NCBI GenBank assembly: GCA_947491025.1
Contig: CANLIC010000007.1
Coordinates: forward strand, 62,001-126,000
Direction: 5' to 3'
Source: Myxococcales bacterium
GTDB lineage: Bacteria; Myxococcota_A; UBA9042
DNA: 64,000 nucleotides
Positions 27,061-36,796 of the stretch are shown here, piece after piece (within the stretch, counting starts at the first letter, position 1; the number at the start of each line of letters is the position of its first letter). A program made the translations under genes and the position numbers. The notes beneath the pieces are model-generated. The model worked only from the letters and a program-made list of their open reading frames with translations, did no database searches and was not told where the DNA came from.

Positions 27061-28023
27061 ATGAAGACCCGCGTTGAGCTTGAGCCCTTGCCGATCGTCG
27101 AAAGCCTGCTCAAGCAGGTGCCCGCTTTGCGCCTCATCGGCAACACGCCGCTGGTGCAGCTGGACGCCTGGCGGGCCAGCCACCCGGGCGTCGAGATCTG
27201 GGCCAAGGTCGAGTCGTTCAACCCCGGCGGCTCGGTCAAGGACCGCCCGGTGCTGCGGATGCTGGCCGAGGCGCTCGCGGATGGGCGTCTGACGCCTGGC
27301 AAGACGATCATCGACTCGTCGAGCGGCAACGCCGGCATCGCCTACGCCCTCATCGGCGGTGCCCTCGGCTTCGACGTCGAGATCGTCATCCCCGACAACG
27401 CCAGCGTCGAGCGGCTCAAGCGCCTGCGCGCCCACGGTGCCACCATCACCCACACCGCGGCCCACGACGGCTACGACGAGGCGATTCGCCATGTGCGGCG
27501 GCTGGTGGCGGCCAACCCCGACCGCTACTTCTACTGCGACCAATACAGCAATCCTGGCAATTTCCGGGCCCACCACGACACGACGGCGCCGGAGATCTGG
27601 GCCCAGACCGAGGGCCGCATCACCCACTTCGTCTACGGCGTGGGCACCGGCGGCGTGCTGACCGGCTGCGGCCGCCGCCTGAAGGCGCTGAACCCGCAGA
27701 TCCAAGTCGAGCTCCTGGTCCCAGACGCTTTTCCCGGCATTGAGGGGCTCAAGCCCTTGGGTTCGCCCGAGGACCATGTGCCGGAGATCCTCGATGAGTC
27801 GGTGATCGACCGTCGCTGGGACGTCGACGTCGACGAGGCGTGGCAGGCCAACCAGGCGCTGGCCAAAGGCGGCCTTTTTGTCGGTCAGAGCTCAGGCGCC
27901 AACGTCTGCACAGCGCTCCGGGTGGCGCGCAAGCTGTCGGCCGACGGCCAAGGCGGCTGCGTGGTGACGATTCTGCCGGACGTCGGCGAGCGCTACTTCA
28001 GCACGCGGCTCTGGGACGCGTGA
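27061..28023 (+). CDS. Cysteine synthase family PLP enzyme
   Basis: Fold-type II pyridoxal-phosphate enzyme, 320 residues, of the O-acetylserine sulfhydrylase group (CysK/CysM, also CBS-like). The PLP lysine sits in NPGGSVKDR near residue 60, the substrate loop is SSSGNAGIAYA, the phosphate-binding loop is GVGTGGVLTG near 195 and the late loop is GQSSGAN. Likely reaction: O-acetyl- or O-phosphoserine plus sulfide to cysteine; which donor cannot be told. APS reductase (48982) in this window fits an assimilatory sulfur pathway. ATG 27061 has GGAG upstream. Its stop overlaps the next gene (GTGA). Confidence 0.92.
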   Translation: MKTRVELEPLPIVESLLKQVPALRLIGNTPLVQLDAWRASHPGVEIWAKVESFNPGGSVKDRPVLRMLAEALADGRLTPGKTIIDSSSGNAGIAYALIGGALGFDVEIVIPDNASVERLKRLRAHGATITHTAAHDGYDEAIRHVRRLVAANPDRYFYCDQYSNPGNFRAHHDTTAPEIWAQTEGRITHFVYGVGTGGVLTGCGRRLKALNPQIQVELLVPDAFPGIEGLKPLGSPEDHVPEILDESVIDRRWDVDVDEAWQANQALAKGGLFVGQSSGANVCTALRVARKLSADGQGGCVVTILPDVGERYFSTRLWDA

Positions 28024-28634
28024 CCGACCCGGCGACATCGCCCGCGGCGGCCCCACCACACGCGGGCGCCAGGCTCGCTTACTGGCTGCCGTCGTCGTTC
28101 GCGCTCGTCCTGCTCGCCTGGCTTTGGTCGTTTCGGGTCGGCGGTCTCGGCGCTGGCCCGGCCCCTGCCGACGCGCTCTGGGGCTTTGGCGTCGACCTCC
28201 TCGTCACCGCCGGCCTCTTCGCCCACCATCGTGCGGCGGCGACCACGCTGCGCCGGATTTCGGTCGCCGCGGCCCTTGGCGCCATCGGAATGCTGCGGGG
28301 GCTCGGCGCGCTCTGTGCCGTCAGCCTCGACAGGCCTGTCGATGCCGCGTTCGCCGCCGCGCTCTGGCAGGAGCCGGAGTGGATGCTCGGCGCACGTTGG
28401 CTGCTGCTGCTCGGGCTGACAACGGCGCCGCTGACCGCCGCCTGCCTGCTCCGCGATCGCGCCGCCTGGGTGCATGGCGTCCTGGTCGCCGCCGACCCCG
28501 CCGCCGCAGCATCCAACCAGGGCACCGTCGCGGCGGTCGCCTTCGTCCTGGCCGCCGTGGTCGCGCTCTTGATCGGCGCCGGCCCAGGCGCAGGCGCCGA
28601 GGTGGTCCTCCTGCTCGCCTGGTCTTCACCTTGA
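28020..28634 (+). CDS. Integral membrane protein, unknown family
   Basis: A 204-residue hydrophobic protein with about five or six predicted spans (LAYWLPSSFALVLLAWLW, LWGFGVDLLVTAGLFAHH, AAALGAIGMLRGLGALCAV, WLLLLGLTTAPLTAACLL, VAAVAFVLAAVVALLIG). The GTG start overlaps the cysteine synthase stop (GTGA), indicating translational coupling. No conserved motif is recognised, and the Ala/Leu richness of a high-GC genome makes homology hard to judge by eye. A tRNA gene follows 37 bases after its stop. Confidence 0.65.
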   Translation: MTDPATSPAAAPPHAGARLAYWLPSSFALVLLAWLWSFRVGGLGAGPAPADALWGFGVDLLVTAGLFAHHRAAATTLRRISVAAALGAIGMLRGLGALCAVSLDRPVDAAFAAALWQEPEWMLGARWLLLLGLTTAPLTAACLLRDRAAWVHGVLVAADPAAAASNQGTVAAVAFVLAAVVALLIGAGPGAGAEVVLLLAWSSP

Positions 28635-28671
28635 CCCCCTCGCTGCTGGCTGGCACAACGCCAAGCGCGCC

Positions 28672-28748
28672 GCGCCCATAGCTCAGTCGGATAGAGCAAC
28701 AGCCTTCTAAGCTGTAGGTCCCTGGTTCGAATCCAGGTGGGCGCGCCA
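28672..28748 (+). tRNA. tRNA-Arg (anticodon UCU)
   Basis: Complete cloverleaf: acceptor GCGCCCA pairs with TGGGCGC, D-arm GCTC/GAGC, anticodon arm ACAGC-CTTCTAA-GCTGT with anticodon TCT, variable AGGTC, and T-arm CCTGG-TTCGAAT-CCAGG. The discriminator base is G and CCA is encoded in the DNA (28746-28748). It reads AGA/AGG, rare arginine codons in such a GC-rich genome. Confidence 0.96.
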
Positions 28749-28840
28749 GCCTTCTTCGGGCGGCCGTGGCTGGCTTCAACGCCGCTCCCCAGCTATCGTC
28801 GCTGCCAGCGCCCCCGTGCGCCGCACCCTGGAGTTCCGCC

Positions 28841-31093
28841 ATGCCTCCGCCACGCCGCGGCGCCGATCCACCGCGCGCCTCGGCGCCCGAGCCTTCGCCG
28901 CTTGCGCCTCCGCGCCGCGAAGTGTCAGCCGAAGCGACCCCGCTCGACACCGAGGAGCGGGCGATTTGGTTGCGGTTTCGGGCGGGGCAAGGTCATGACT
29001 GTCATCGGATTTTCGGCGCTCACCCGCTCCCGTCTGGCGGTTTTCGCTTCACGGTGTGGGCGCCGGCCGCGCGCGAAGTCTGGCTCGAAGGCGAGTTCAG
29101 CGGCTGGCAGGGCCTGCCGATGCTGCGGCCCGGCGTAGCGTTGACGCCATCGGCCCAAGCCGGCATCGCCCGCGGCGGACGCGCCTTGGTGGCGGGGCGG
29201 CGCGGCGCAGCCGAAGACGCGGCGATGGACCCACGTCGCGGCGCGTTCCAGCTCGATGTGCCCGGCGCAACCGTTGGACAGCTCTACAAATTCGCGGTGC
29301 ACGGCGCGGACGGCGAGTGGCGCCGCAAGGCCGACCCCTTCGCCTTCGCCGCCGAGCTGCGGCCTGGGGACGCCTCACGCATCTGCGCCGATCCGCAGCA
29401 TCGCTTCGCCGACGCCGACTGGATGGCCGCCCGCGCCGAGCGCGACTGGACCGTCGCGCCCGTCGCCATCTACGAGCTGCACCTCGGCTCTTGGCGTCGC
29501 CAGGCGGACGGAAGCTGGCTCTCGTACCGCGCGCTGGCGCCTCTGCTCATCGAGCACGTGCGGCGGCTCGGGTTCAGCCACGTTGAGCTGCTGCCGCCGA
29601 TGGAGCATCCGTACGATCCGTCGTGGGGTTACCAGGTTACCGGCTACTTCGCCGCCACCGCCCGCTTCGGTGAGCCCGACGACCTGCGGGCGCTGGTCGA
29701 CGCCTTGCACAACGCCGGCATCGGCGTGCTGGCCGACTGGGTGCCGGCGCATTTCCCACGCGACGTCCACGGCCTCGGGCGCTTCGACGGCACGCCGCTC
29801 TACGAGTACGCCGATCCGCGCATGGGCGAGCACCCGGACTGGGGCACTTTGGTCTTTGACTACGCCAAGCCTGAGGTGCGCAGCTTCCTGTTGGCGTCGG
29901 CGGTCTTCTGGCTGCAGTCCTTTCATCTCGACGGTCTGCGCGTCGACGCGGTCGCTTCGATGCTCTACCGCGACTACTCGCGTGCCGAGGGCGCGTGGGT
30001 GGCCAACGCGCTGGGCGGCAACTGGAACCTGGAGGCGATCTCGCTGCTGCAAGACCTGAACGCCACGGTGCAGGCGCTGGTCCCCGGCGCGCTGATGTGC
30101 GCTGAAGAGTCGACGACCTTCCCGCGAGTGACGGTGGTGCGTGCTCCTGGCGACGATCCGGCCCTCGGCGGGCTCGGCTTCACCTTCAAGTGGAGCATGG
30201 GCTGGATGCACGATACGTTGCGCTACCTCGGCCGCTCTCCGGAGCATCGCAGCTGGCACCACCATGAGATGACCTTCCCCTCCACCTGGTACCACAGCGA
30301 GCGGGCGATCTTGCCGCTGAGTCACGACGAGGTCGTGCACGGCAAGGGCACGCTTGTCCGCAAGATGGCCGGTCGCTGGCAAGACGGATCGGCGCAGCAG
30401 AGGGCGCTGCACGGTTGGCAATTCTGCTTTCCAGGCAAGAAGCTGCTCTTCATGGGCGCTGAGCTGGTGCAGGACCGCGAGTGGGACGTCGATCGCGCCT
30501 TGCCATGGGACGAGGTGCACGCCGAGACCGCGGCCGGCATGGCGACGTGGCTGCACGCGCTCAATGAGGCCTACGCGACGCTGCCGGCCATGCACGTCGG
30601 CGACGCGGACCCCGAGGGCATGCGCTGGCTCGAGGCCGACGACGCGAGCCGCAGCGTCTACGCTTTTCTGCGCTGCGTGCCGGGCCGCGATCCGGCCACG
30701 GCCGGGCCGGGCGACATCGTCGCCGTCGTCGCTTCGTTCAGCGACCTGCGCCACGCGGGCTACCCGTTGCGCCTGCCGCGGCCCGGCCAGTGGACGTTGC
30801 GATTGTGCTCTGACGAAGAGCGCTTCGGTGGCCGCACGCCTGCGAACCGGTTGCCGCGCACCGTCACCGCGATGGACAGCGGCGGCAGCTTTCACGCCAC
30901 GCTCGACCTGCCTCCCTTTGCGATCATGCTCTTCGATCCGCCGGCGGAGGTCCCAGAGCCGATGCTCAATGATGACGCCCGATCTCCCGCCGGCGCCGCG
31001 CGACCCGCCCTTGGATCCAGCCCCGCGCCCGCAAGCGAGCCAAACAGCGCCAGCCCGCCGGCCAACACGCCGACCGCCGCGAGGCGCCCCTGA
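28841..31093 (+). CDS. glgB: 1,4-alpha-glucan branching enzyme
   Basis: Forms alpha-1,6 branches in glycogen. The 750 residues contain a CBM48 domain (GGFRFTVWAPAAREVWLEG) near 65, then the GH13 barrel: ELLPPMEHPYDPSWGYQVTG, nucleophile Asp in DGLRVDAVASMLY, acid Glu in CAEESTTFP, and LPLSHDEVVHGKG with the third carboxylate. A ~40-residue Pro/Ser/Ala tail after MLFDPPAEVP is an unusual extension that brings the stop into the next gene. ATG 28841 follows GGAG. It is directly followed by a second GH13 enzyme, giving a branching/debranching pair. Confidence 0.94.
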   Translation: MPPPRRGADPPRASAPEPSPLAPPRREVSAEATPLDTEERAIWLRFRAGQGHDCHRIFGAHPLPSGGFRFTVWAPAAREVWLEGEFSGWQGLPMLRPGVALTPSAQAGIARGGRALVAGRRGAAEDAAMDPRRGAFQLDVPGATVGQLYKFAVHGADGEWRRKADPFAFAAELRPGDASRICADPQHRFADADWMAARAERDWTVAPVAIYELHLGSWRRQADGSWLSYRALAPLLIEHVRRLGFSHVELLPPMEHPYDPSWGYQVTGYFAATARFGEPDDLRALVDALHNAGIGVLADWVPAHFPRDVHGLGRFDGTPLYEYADPRMGEHPDWGTLVFDYAKPEVRSFLLASAVFWLQSFHLDGLRVDAVASMLYRDYSRAEGAWVANALGGNWNLEAISLLQDLNATVQALVPGALMCAEESTTFPRVTVVRAPGDDPALGGLGFTFKWSMGWMHDTLRYLGRSPEHRSWHHHEMTFPSTWYHSERAILPLSHDEVVHGKGTLVRKMAGRWQDGSAQQRALHGWQFCFPGKKLLFMGAELVQDREWDVDRALPWDEVHAETAAGMATWLHALNEAYATLPAMHVGDADPEGMRWLEADDASRSVYAFLRCVPGRDPATAGPGDIVAVVASFSDLRHAGYPLRLPRPGQWTLRLCSDEERFGGRTPANRLPRTVTAMDSGGSFHATLDLPPFAIMLFDPPAEVPEPMLNDDARSPAGAARPALGSSPAPASEPNSASPPANTPTAARRP

Positions 31094-33129
31094 GCCGGCC
31101 CGACCCTGAGCGCATCGCCCTCGGTTGGGATGCTGGCGCGGGCGTCGTCCGCCTCTGCGCTCCGGACGCCGATCACGTCGAACTCGTGGTTCGCAGCCAT
31201 CCCGACGGCGCAGACCAGCGCATGGTGGCGATGCGAAAGGTCTCCCTAGGCGGCCAGCGGCGGGTCTGGCAGGCCCCGCTGCAGCGTGGGTTCTACCGAT
31301 TCGTCGTCCATCGCCCTTGGGGCAGCGTCGAGGTCGCTGACCCTTGGGCCCGAGCCGTCGCCCGCCGCAAGGCCTACGGTCACGAGTCCTGGGCCGTCGC
31401 AGGTTTGCGTCCATTGGCGCCGCCAGGGCAGGGCGGACGTCCACGCGGTGTCGACATCGCGCCGCGCTCGACGGCGATCCTTGAGGTCCATGTGCGCGAT
31501 TGGACGGTGCACCCGAGCGCCGGCGTGCACGCTCCCGGCACCTACGCCGGCGCCGCCGAGCTCCATCCGGCCGCGATTGGTGGCCTCGTCGACGCGCTGC
31601 GCATGGGCCACGACGCCGTCGAGTTTCTGCCCCTCGCCGCGTACCCCTTCTACGAGAGCGCCCCGGGGCCCAGCGCTGCCGCGGCCCCTCCGAGCCCGCT
31701 GGCCACCCCGCTGGCCTCGCAGCGCGTCAACCACTGGGGCTACATGCCCAGCTTTCTGCTGGCGGTGAGCGAGCGCTACACGCAGGCGTACGCCGCGACT
31801 CCAGAGGGCGGCTGGCCGGGGGTCGCGTCCGGGCACGACGCCGCCGTCGCCTTCGCCGATCCTGCGCTGGAGCTGGCGGCCCTCATCGACGCGCTGCACG
31901 CACGCGGCGTCGGCGTCATCGTCGATGTGGTGTGGAACCACGTGAGCCTCGCTGATCGCAACCCGCTGCGGCTGCTCGATCCCGGCGACTGGTTCTGGCG
32001 CGAGGGCGGCGCGATGCGCTCGCGCTCCGGCTGCGGCAACGACCTGCGCACCGAGGCGCCCGAGATGCGCGCCCTGGTGCTGGCAGCGGTCGATCGCTGG
32101 ATCGGCGAGCTCGGCTGCGACGGGCTGCGACTCGACCTCGCCGAGCTTCTCGATGACGAGACCCTCCGTCAGGTCCGGGCCCGCGCCCAAGCGCTGCGGC
32201 CGGGAGCGCTGCTCATCGCAGAGCCATGGTCCCTTGGCGGGTATCGACCCCGCGAAATCGCGAGCTTGGGCTACGCGGTCTGGAATGATCGCAGCCGCGA
32301 CTTGCTGCGCTCGGCCCATGGCGACCGACCGAGCCTGCTGCGGGGCGACGACGGCGGCCGCTTGCCTGCCCTGCGCGCCGCGCTCGAGGGCAGCGCCGAG
32401 GCTGCAGGAGGCTGGCTGCCCGATGCTGCCTGCTCCGTGACCTACCTCGAGTGCCACGACGGCTGGACCCTGCGCGATCTGCTGCGCTTGCAGCGCGGCC
32501 GCCTCCCGCACCCGGTTCCGGGCGGGCCGCCCTGGGATCCCGACCCTGTCGACGATCTCGCCGCAGAAGATCTGCGCAGCCTCCAGCTCGGTTTCGCGCT
32601 GCTCTGTTGTGTCCGCGGCCCCATCCTCGTCCACTCCGGACAGGCCTATGGTCGATCGCGGCGCGCAGAAGATGGACACGGGCTGATCGAGAACGCCTGG
32701 GATCGCGACGACGGCGCGAACCACCTCGACTGGGCCCAGCGCGCCAGGCAGCCGGGCCTGGTCCGTTGGTGCAGCGCCTGGCTGCGGGCACGCCGGGCGT
32801 TGCTGGCGCCGCACTTCGAGGCGCAGCGGCCGCGCAGACACCTGGCGGGCGATCGCTCCGGGTCGCTGGCCATGGTCTTGGACGGCGCGCCTGTGAGCGT
32901 CGTCCTGCTGAACCTCGATCCCGGCCAGCCGGCCAGCTTCGACCTCAGCGCTGGACTGCCGCCGCTCGTCGTCGAGAGCGCCCCCGGCGCCGCGGACGGG
33001 CAGGGCCCTGGCGCCGCCATCTGGCTCGGTGGTGGCCGTTGGCGCCTGCCGCCGCTGGGCATCGCGCTGCTCGTACCGGCCGGTACGGAAGGCCGGCTGC
33101 TGCTTCCCATCGCATCGGTTTGCGAGTAG
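31090..33129 (+). CDS. GH13 debranching enzyme (pullulanase/GlgX-like), non-canonical start
   Basis: Hydrolyses alpha-1,6 bonds in glycogen or related glucans, judged by homology. A CBM48-like N-terminus (DAGAGVVRLCAPDADHVELV) is followed by a GH13 barrel: VDVVWNHV, nucleophile Asp in DGLRLDLAELL, acid Glu in LIAEPWSLGGY, and YLECHDGWTLRD. The CBM48 starts immediately after two in-frame stops near 30970-30975, and there is no ATG, GTG or TTG before 31186, which would cut the domain. The best candidate is CTG 31090, overlapping the glgB stop (CTGA) behind GCGAGG; this is an inference. Length would be 679 residues, normal for the family. Trehalose-forming relatives cannot be fully excluded. Confidence 0.82.
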   Translation: MSRPDPERIALGWDAGAGVVRLCAPDADHVELVVRSHPDGADQRMVAMRKVSLGGQRRVWQAPLQRGFYRFVVHRPWGSVEVADPWARAVARRKAYGHESWAVAGLRPLAPPGQGGRPRGVDIAPRSTAILEVHVRDWTVHPSAGVHAPGTYAGAAELHPAAIGGLVDALRMGHDAVEFLPLAAYPFYESAPGPSAAAAPPSPLATPLASQRVNHWGYMPSFLLAVSERYTQAYAATPEGGWPGVASGHDAAVAFADPALELAALIDALHARGVGVIVDVVWNHVSLADRNPLRLLDPGDWFWREGGAMRSRSGCGNDLRTEAPEMRALVLAAVDRWIGELGCDGLRLDLAELLDDETLRQVRARAQALRPGALLIAEPWSLGGYRPREIASLGYAVWNDRSRDLLRSAHGDRPSLLRGDDGGRLPALRAALEGSAEAAGGWLPDAACSVTYLECHDGWTLRDLLRLQRGRLPHPVPGGPPWDPDPVDDLAAEDLRSLQLGFALLCCVRGPILVHSGQAYGRSRRAEDGHGLIENAWDRDDGANHLDWAQRARQPGLVRWCSAWLRARRALLAPHFEAQRPRRHLAGDRSGSLAMVLDGAPVSVVLLNLDPGQPASFDLSAGLPPLVVESAPGAADGQGPGAAIWLGGGRWRLPPLGIALLVPAGTEGRLLLPIASVCE

Positions 33130-33177
33130 AACCGGCCCGCCCCGCGCCGCGCCGCGGCTTGGAGGAGGCGCCCGCTG

Positions 33178-34851
33178 ATGTCCACGCCCCGTTGCCTTTC
33201 CTTGGCCCTCGCCACCGACCTGCCACAGCCCGCAGCCGCGGAGACGTCGCTCGCCACGCGCCGCGGAGCCTCCCGCGGTCTGGCGCTGGCGCTGCTGGCA
33301 CTCTCCCTCGCCCTGTTCGCGGGCGGATGCAGTCAGAATCTCCTGACCTTCCTCGCGGATTCTCCTGAGATCGGCTACAGCTCGACCTGCCGCCGAATCG
33401 CAGACGGGCACCAAGGCGACGTCGCCGCGGGCCGCTACTTCCTGCCCCTCGTCGACGTCGACCGCTGGCCGGGCGGCGCCAAGCCCGAGAACGCCAACGA
33501 GCGCCACCTCATCGACGCGCTGGTGAGCGGCAAGTCGCGATTCGCCCTGGTCGAGGCCCGGGGCGGCCTCGGGAAGACCCGGCTGGCGCAGTCCATCCAC
33601 GCTCAGACCTGCCACCGCTTGCCGGTGTTCACCGTCGACCTCAATGCCGAGGTGGCTGCGGCGGGCGACGTCGGCGGCGGCAACCCGATCTTGCGCGTCA
33701 TTGCGAAGCAGCTCGGCCTCAAGGGCGATGTCGCCGGCCAACAGCGCCTCGACGAGCTGCTGCACAGCCACAGCTGGGTGTTGCTCGCCGATGCCATCGA
33801 GGAAGTGGAGCTGTTGCAGCGGCCTAAGGTCTCGATCGCGCTTGCGAAACTTCGTCAGGCGTACCCAAAGACCGCCCAGGTTGTGCTCTTGGCGCGCCCG
33901 GCGGTCCTGGTCCCCAACTACGGCTTCGATGACGTCGACACGGTCGTCCGGATTCGCCTCGTCGACTGTGAGCGGGCCGACAAGGTGATCACCAACATGA
34001 ACGGCAAGCCCGAGCAGCTTTCCGCATTCAAGACCTTCACCTCCCGCCACGGCTTCGACGTGCAGCGCCGGTCCGACGGCCAGTGCATCTACCCCTTCAT
34101 GGCGACGTACCGCGACATCAGCGAGCTCAAGCGGCTGGCCGCCAAGACCGACGAGAGCATCGACTCCGTGGCTGCGGCCCACGAGGCCCTGGTCGCGCTC
34201 CGCCTGACCAAGGAGCTCGATCGGATGAACTGGGGCCAGCGCGAGGCCCTCGACATGCTCGACCGAATGGTGAAGTTCCAGCGCCAATCGCAGGGTACGG
34301 GTGCGCCGGTCTTCGACGTCATCCAGTGCATGAAGAGCATCGACCCCGAGCACGGCTGGACCGCCGTCGACGCAGGCGTCACCGGCAGCAACGAGCAACG
34401 TCGGCGCCAGGTCTGCGAGAAGACCCTGCAATCAGTGATCTTCGAGAAGCAAGGCACCGGCTTCGCCGAAGAGGGCCGTTGGGCCTTCTTCGACTTGCGC
34501 ACTGCGGCCTTGTTCCGCGCCCGCTGGCTCAATGGCGAGCTGTCGCGTGGCGCCGCTGGCGACTGCAAGCCCGTGACTGCCCACGCCGATCTCGTCTCAG
34601 ACGCGGAGGTCGTGCGCTTCCTCGGCGGCCAGCCGCTGGTGCAGCGCTGCTTTGGGCAGGTGCTGTCGGTGCTGTGCGCCAAGGGCGGCGACAAGCCGGT
34701 CGCCATGCAGGCCCTGATCGAGGGTCTGCCAGCGCCGAGCAAGCGCTTCCAGATGGTCGAAGAGGGGCGGGCCTTCGCCGTGGAGAACGGGCGCCCGGCT
34801 TGCGTCACCTCCGCGCTCGACGAGGTGGCGCGCTCGATGGGCCAGCAATGA
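33178..34851 (+). CDS. NACHT-like P-loop NTPase with lipoprotein signal (copy 1)
   Basis: A 557-residue protein joining two features that rarely occur together. The N-terminus is an export signal: basic RRGASRG, hydrophobic LALALLALSLALFAGG and lipobox Cys51. The body is a STAND/NACHT-type ATPase: P-loop ARGGLGKT at 127-134, Walker B VLLADAIEEV at 201-210 and the NACHT-style VVLLARPAV. A C-terminal helical region of ~300 residues contains QCIYPFMATYRD and VCEKTLQSVIF. Ten cysteines of the mature part align with those of the two paralogues at 34985 and 46157. Start ATG 33178 follows GGAGGAGG. It heads a codirectional cluster. Function unknown; an extracytoplasmic location is inferred from the signal and cysteines. 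Confidence 0.8.
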   Translation: MSTPRCLSLALATDLPQPAAAETSLATRRGASRGLALALLALSLALFAGGCSQNLLTFLADSPEIGYSSTCRRIADGHQGDVAAGRYFLPLVDVDRWPGGAKPENANERHLIDALVSGKSRFALVEARGGLGKTRLAQSIHAQTCHRLPVFTVDLNAEVAAAGDVGGGNPILRVIAKQLGLKGDVAGQQRLDELLHSHSWVLLADAIEEVELLQRPKVSIALAKLRQAYPKTAQVVLLARPAVLVPNYGFDDVDTVVRIRLVDCERADKVITNMNGKPEQLSAFKTFTSRHGFDVQRRSDGQCIYPFMATYRDISELKRLAAKTDESIDSVAAAHEALVALRLTKELDRMNWGQREALDMLDRMVKFQRQSQGTGAPVFDVIQCMKSIDPEHGWTAVDAGVTGSNEQRRRQVCEKTLQSVIFEKQGTGFAEEGRWAFFDLRTAALFRARWLNGELSRGAAGDCKPVTAHADLVSDAEVVRFLGGQPLVQRCFGQVLSVLCAKGGDKPVAMQALIEGLPAPSKRFQMVEEGRAFAVENGRPACVTSALDEVARSMGQQ

Positions 34852-34984
34852 GCCTGCAAGCCGGTCGCGCGGCGACGTCGCCAGCGTGTTCAAGGCGCGA
34901 GGGCTGAGTGCGGCGCTTGCCGCGTCGTCAGGGCGACAGCGACCCGTCAGCGCGCCCCGGCGGCGCCGGGTAGGGGAGGGGACC

Positions 34985-36589
34985 ATGGCTGGCCATCAAA
35001 TCCACGCAGGCGTCGCACGCCCGGCCGCAGGCCGCCCGACCCGGCTGCATGCGCTGGGGGCCGTTGTTGCGCTGATGTCGGCCGTGGCCCTCGCGGGCTG
35101 CGGACCCAAGTCGCTGCAAGAGCTGGTCGACAAGCCCGAGGTCGGCTACCGCGCTGTCTGCGGTCGCAACGCGGCGGAACACAAGAAGCAGGTCGACGAG
35201 CTGCGCTACTTTCCGCCCAAGCTGATGGTGCGGGCGTGGCCCAAGCCGGTCGCTGGCGACAAAGAGGCCACCTTCGAGGACGCAGAGCTCGTCGATCGCC
35301 TGGTCAAGGGTGAGGCCCGTCGCGTGCTGTTGACCGCCCGCGGCGGCGTCGGAAAGTCGACCCTCGCCACCGCCATGGAGGCCATGGCCTGCGGTCGCAT
35401 CCCGACGATGCGCATCGACCTCAACCGCGACGTCGCGGCCCGCCTCGCAGCCAACAAGGGTGGCAACGAGGTGCTGGCGGCGATGGAGCGCGCCATCGGG
35501 GTCGCGAGTGACGTGGGCCGTCGGGAGTCGTTCCGCCAACTCGCGGCCACTGCGCCGATGCTCTTGCTCGCCGATTCCATCGAGGAAGTGCCCCTCGCCG
35601 ACCGCCCGACGGTGATCCAGCAGCTTTCGGCCCTCGCCACCCAGCAGCCCGAGCTGCGGGTCGTCTTGCTCGCGCGGCCGGCGGTCTTCGACGCCGACTA
35701 CGGCCTCGCCAACCTCGACGGCCGGCTGGAGATCGCCACGCTCGACTGTGGCCAGTCCAAGAGCGTGCTGCGCTGGTCGGCGCCCGACCGCGAACACCAA
35801 GCGCGGGCCGAGAACTTCATTCGGACCTACCGGCTTGATCAACAGACGACGCGGAACGACCGCTGCATCTACCCCTACATGACGGCCTACCGCGACCTGG
35901 AGGTCGTGGCGCGCATGGCGGAGAAGTTTGAACCACAGGGCGCCGAGGGTGGCCTCACCGCCAGCCTCTCGGTGGTGCACGAGACCATCGTCGGCGAGCG
36001 GCTCCTCAAAGAGATCGCGGCCCTCGAGTGGAGCCAAGGCGCGGTCCTCGCCGCCATCGATCGCATGGTTCAGGTCGACGGCCGCACCGACGGCTCCTGG
36101 AACCTCGTCTTCAACACCGCGCGTTGCATGCAGGCAGTCGCCCCTGACGCCAAGGGCGAGACGGCCGCGCGCTACGTGTGCGAGAAGATTCTGCAATCCG
36201 CGCTTTTCGATCGCATTGTCGGCGTCGAAGAGTGGCGCTTCGACCACCAGAACGTCTCCGACCTGTTCTTGGCGCGCTGGCTCGATCGCGAGATCACCCG
36301 CTTCCAAGGCGACTGCGAGGTCGTCGACAAGCATGCCTCGTGGATCGGCGAGCGTGATATCGCTGGCTACCTGGTCGGTCAGCCCGCTGGACGGCGCTGC
36401 CTGCCGCAGGTGGCCGCTTCGATTTGCGCGGCCCACAAAGAGACCTTCGAGCGCGGCCTCGGCGATCTGCTCTACAAGGGCCTACCGACGGGCAAAGAGC
36501 GCGGCACGCTGGTCGAAGCGGCCCGCACGGCCGTCGGCCGCTGGAAGAAGGCGTCTCCCTGCGTCAAGTCGCTGGTCGAGACCCTCTAG
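34985..36589 (+). CDS. NACHT-like P-loop NTPase with lipoprotein signal (copy 2)
   Basis: Tandem paralogue of the preceding gene, 534 residues. Signal: LGAVVALMSAVALAGC with lipobox Cys39. P-loop ARGGVGKST at 118-126, Walker B LLLADSIEEV, then VVLLARPAVF. The two copies align end to end, for example CIYPYMTAYRDL with CIYPFMATYRDI, and VCEKILQSALFD with VCEKTLQSVIFE, but differ widely elsewhere, so the duplication is old. All ten mature cysteines are kept. ATG 34985 sits behind GGGGAGGGG; the frame start at 34886 gives an Arg-rich leader and is rejected. The 133-base gap to copy 1 and same strand allow cotranscription. Confidence 0.8.
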   Translation: MAGHQIHAGVARPAAGRPTRLHALGAVVALMSAVALAGCGPKSLQELVDKPEVGYRAVCGRNAAEHKKQVDELRYFPPKLMVRAWPKPVAGDKEATFEDAELVDRLVKGEARRVLLTARGGVGKSTLATAMEAMACGRIPTMRIDLNRDVAARLAANKGGNEVLAAMERAIGVASDVGRRESFRQLAATAPMLLLADSIEEVPLADRPTVIQQLSALATQQPELRVVLLARPAVFDADYGLANLDGRLEIATLDCGQSKSVLRWSAPDREHQARAENFIRTYRLDQQTTRNDRCIYPYMTAYRDLEVVARMAEKFEPQGAEGGLTASLSVVHETIVGERLLKEIAALEWSQGAVLAAIDRMVQVDGRTDGSWNLVFNTARCMQAVAPDAKGETAARYVCEKILQSALFDRIVGVEEWRFDHQNVSDLFLARWLDREITRFQGDCEVVDKHASWIGERDIAGYLVGQPAGRRCLPQVAASICAAHKETFERGLGDLLYKGLPTGKERGTLVEAARTAVGRWKKASPCVKSLVETL

Positions 36590-36796
36590 CCAGGCGCCGG
36601 CAGCCCGCAGCGGACCTCGCATCGCTGGCCGCGCCGACCCCTCGGCGCATCGCAGGGTGCCGATGGCCACCGGCGGTCGCTGGCGTCTTGGCTCGCGGCA
36701 AGCGCCGTGGTACATACCCAAGACTCAATGCGGAGCTCCTGGCCCCGCTTGCCCAGCGACGGCCAGGCGGAATCCAGCAACGCAATCGGGGCGCAC

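Noticed and set aside
31246..34431. A 1061-codon open frame on the minus strand opposite the debranching enzyme and NTPase copy 1
   Set aside because: It is a mirror of GC-rich codon bias: rich in Val, Ala, Gly and Gln with no family resemblance. The plus-strand genes have clear catalytic motifs.
33178..36589. Reading the NTPases as anti-phage NACHT (bNACHT) defence genes
   Set aside because: The signal peptides and conserved cysteines do not fit cytoplasmic phage sensors, and there is no defence island, effector domain or mobile element nearby.
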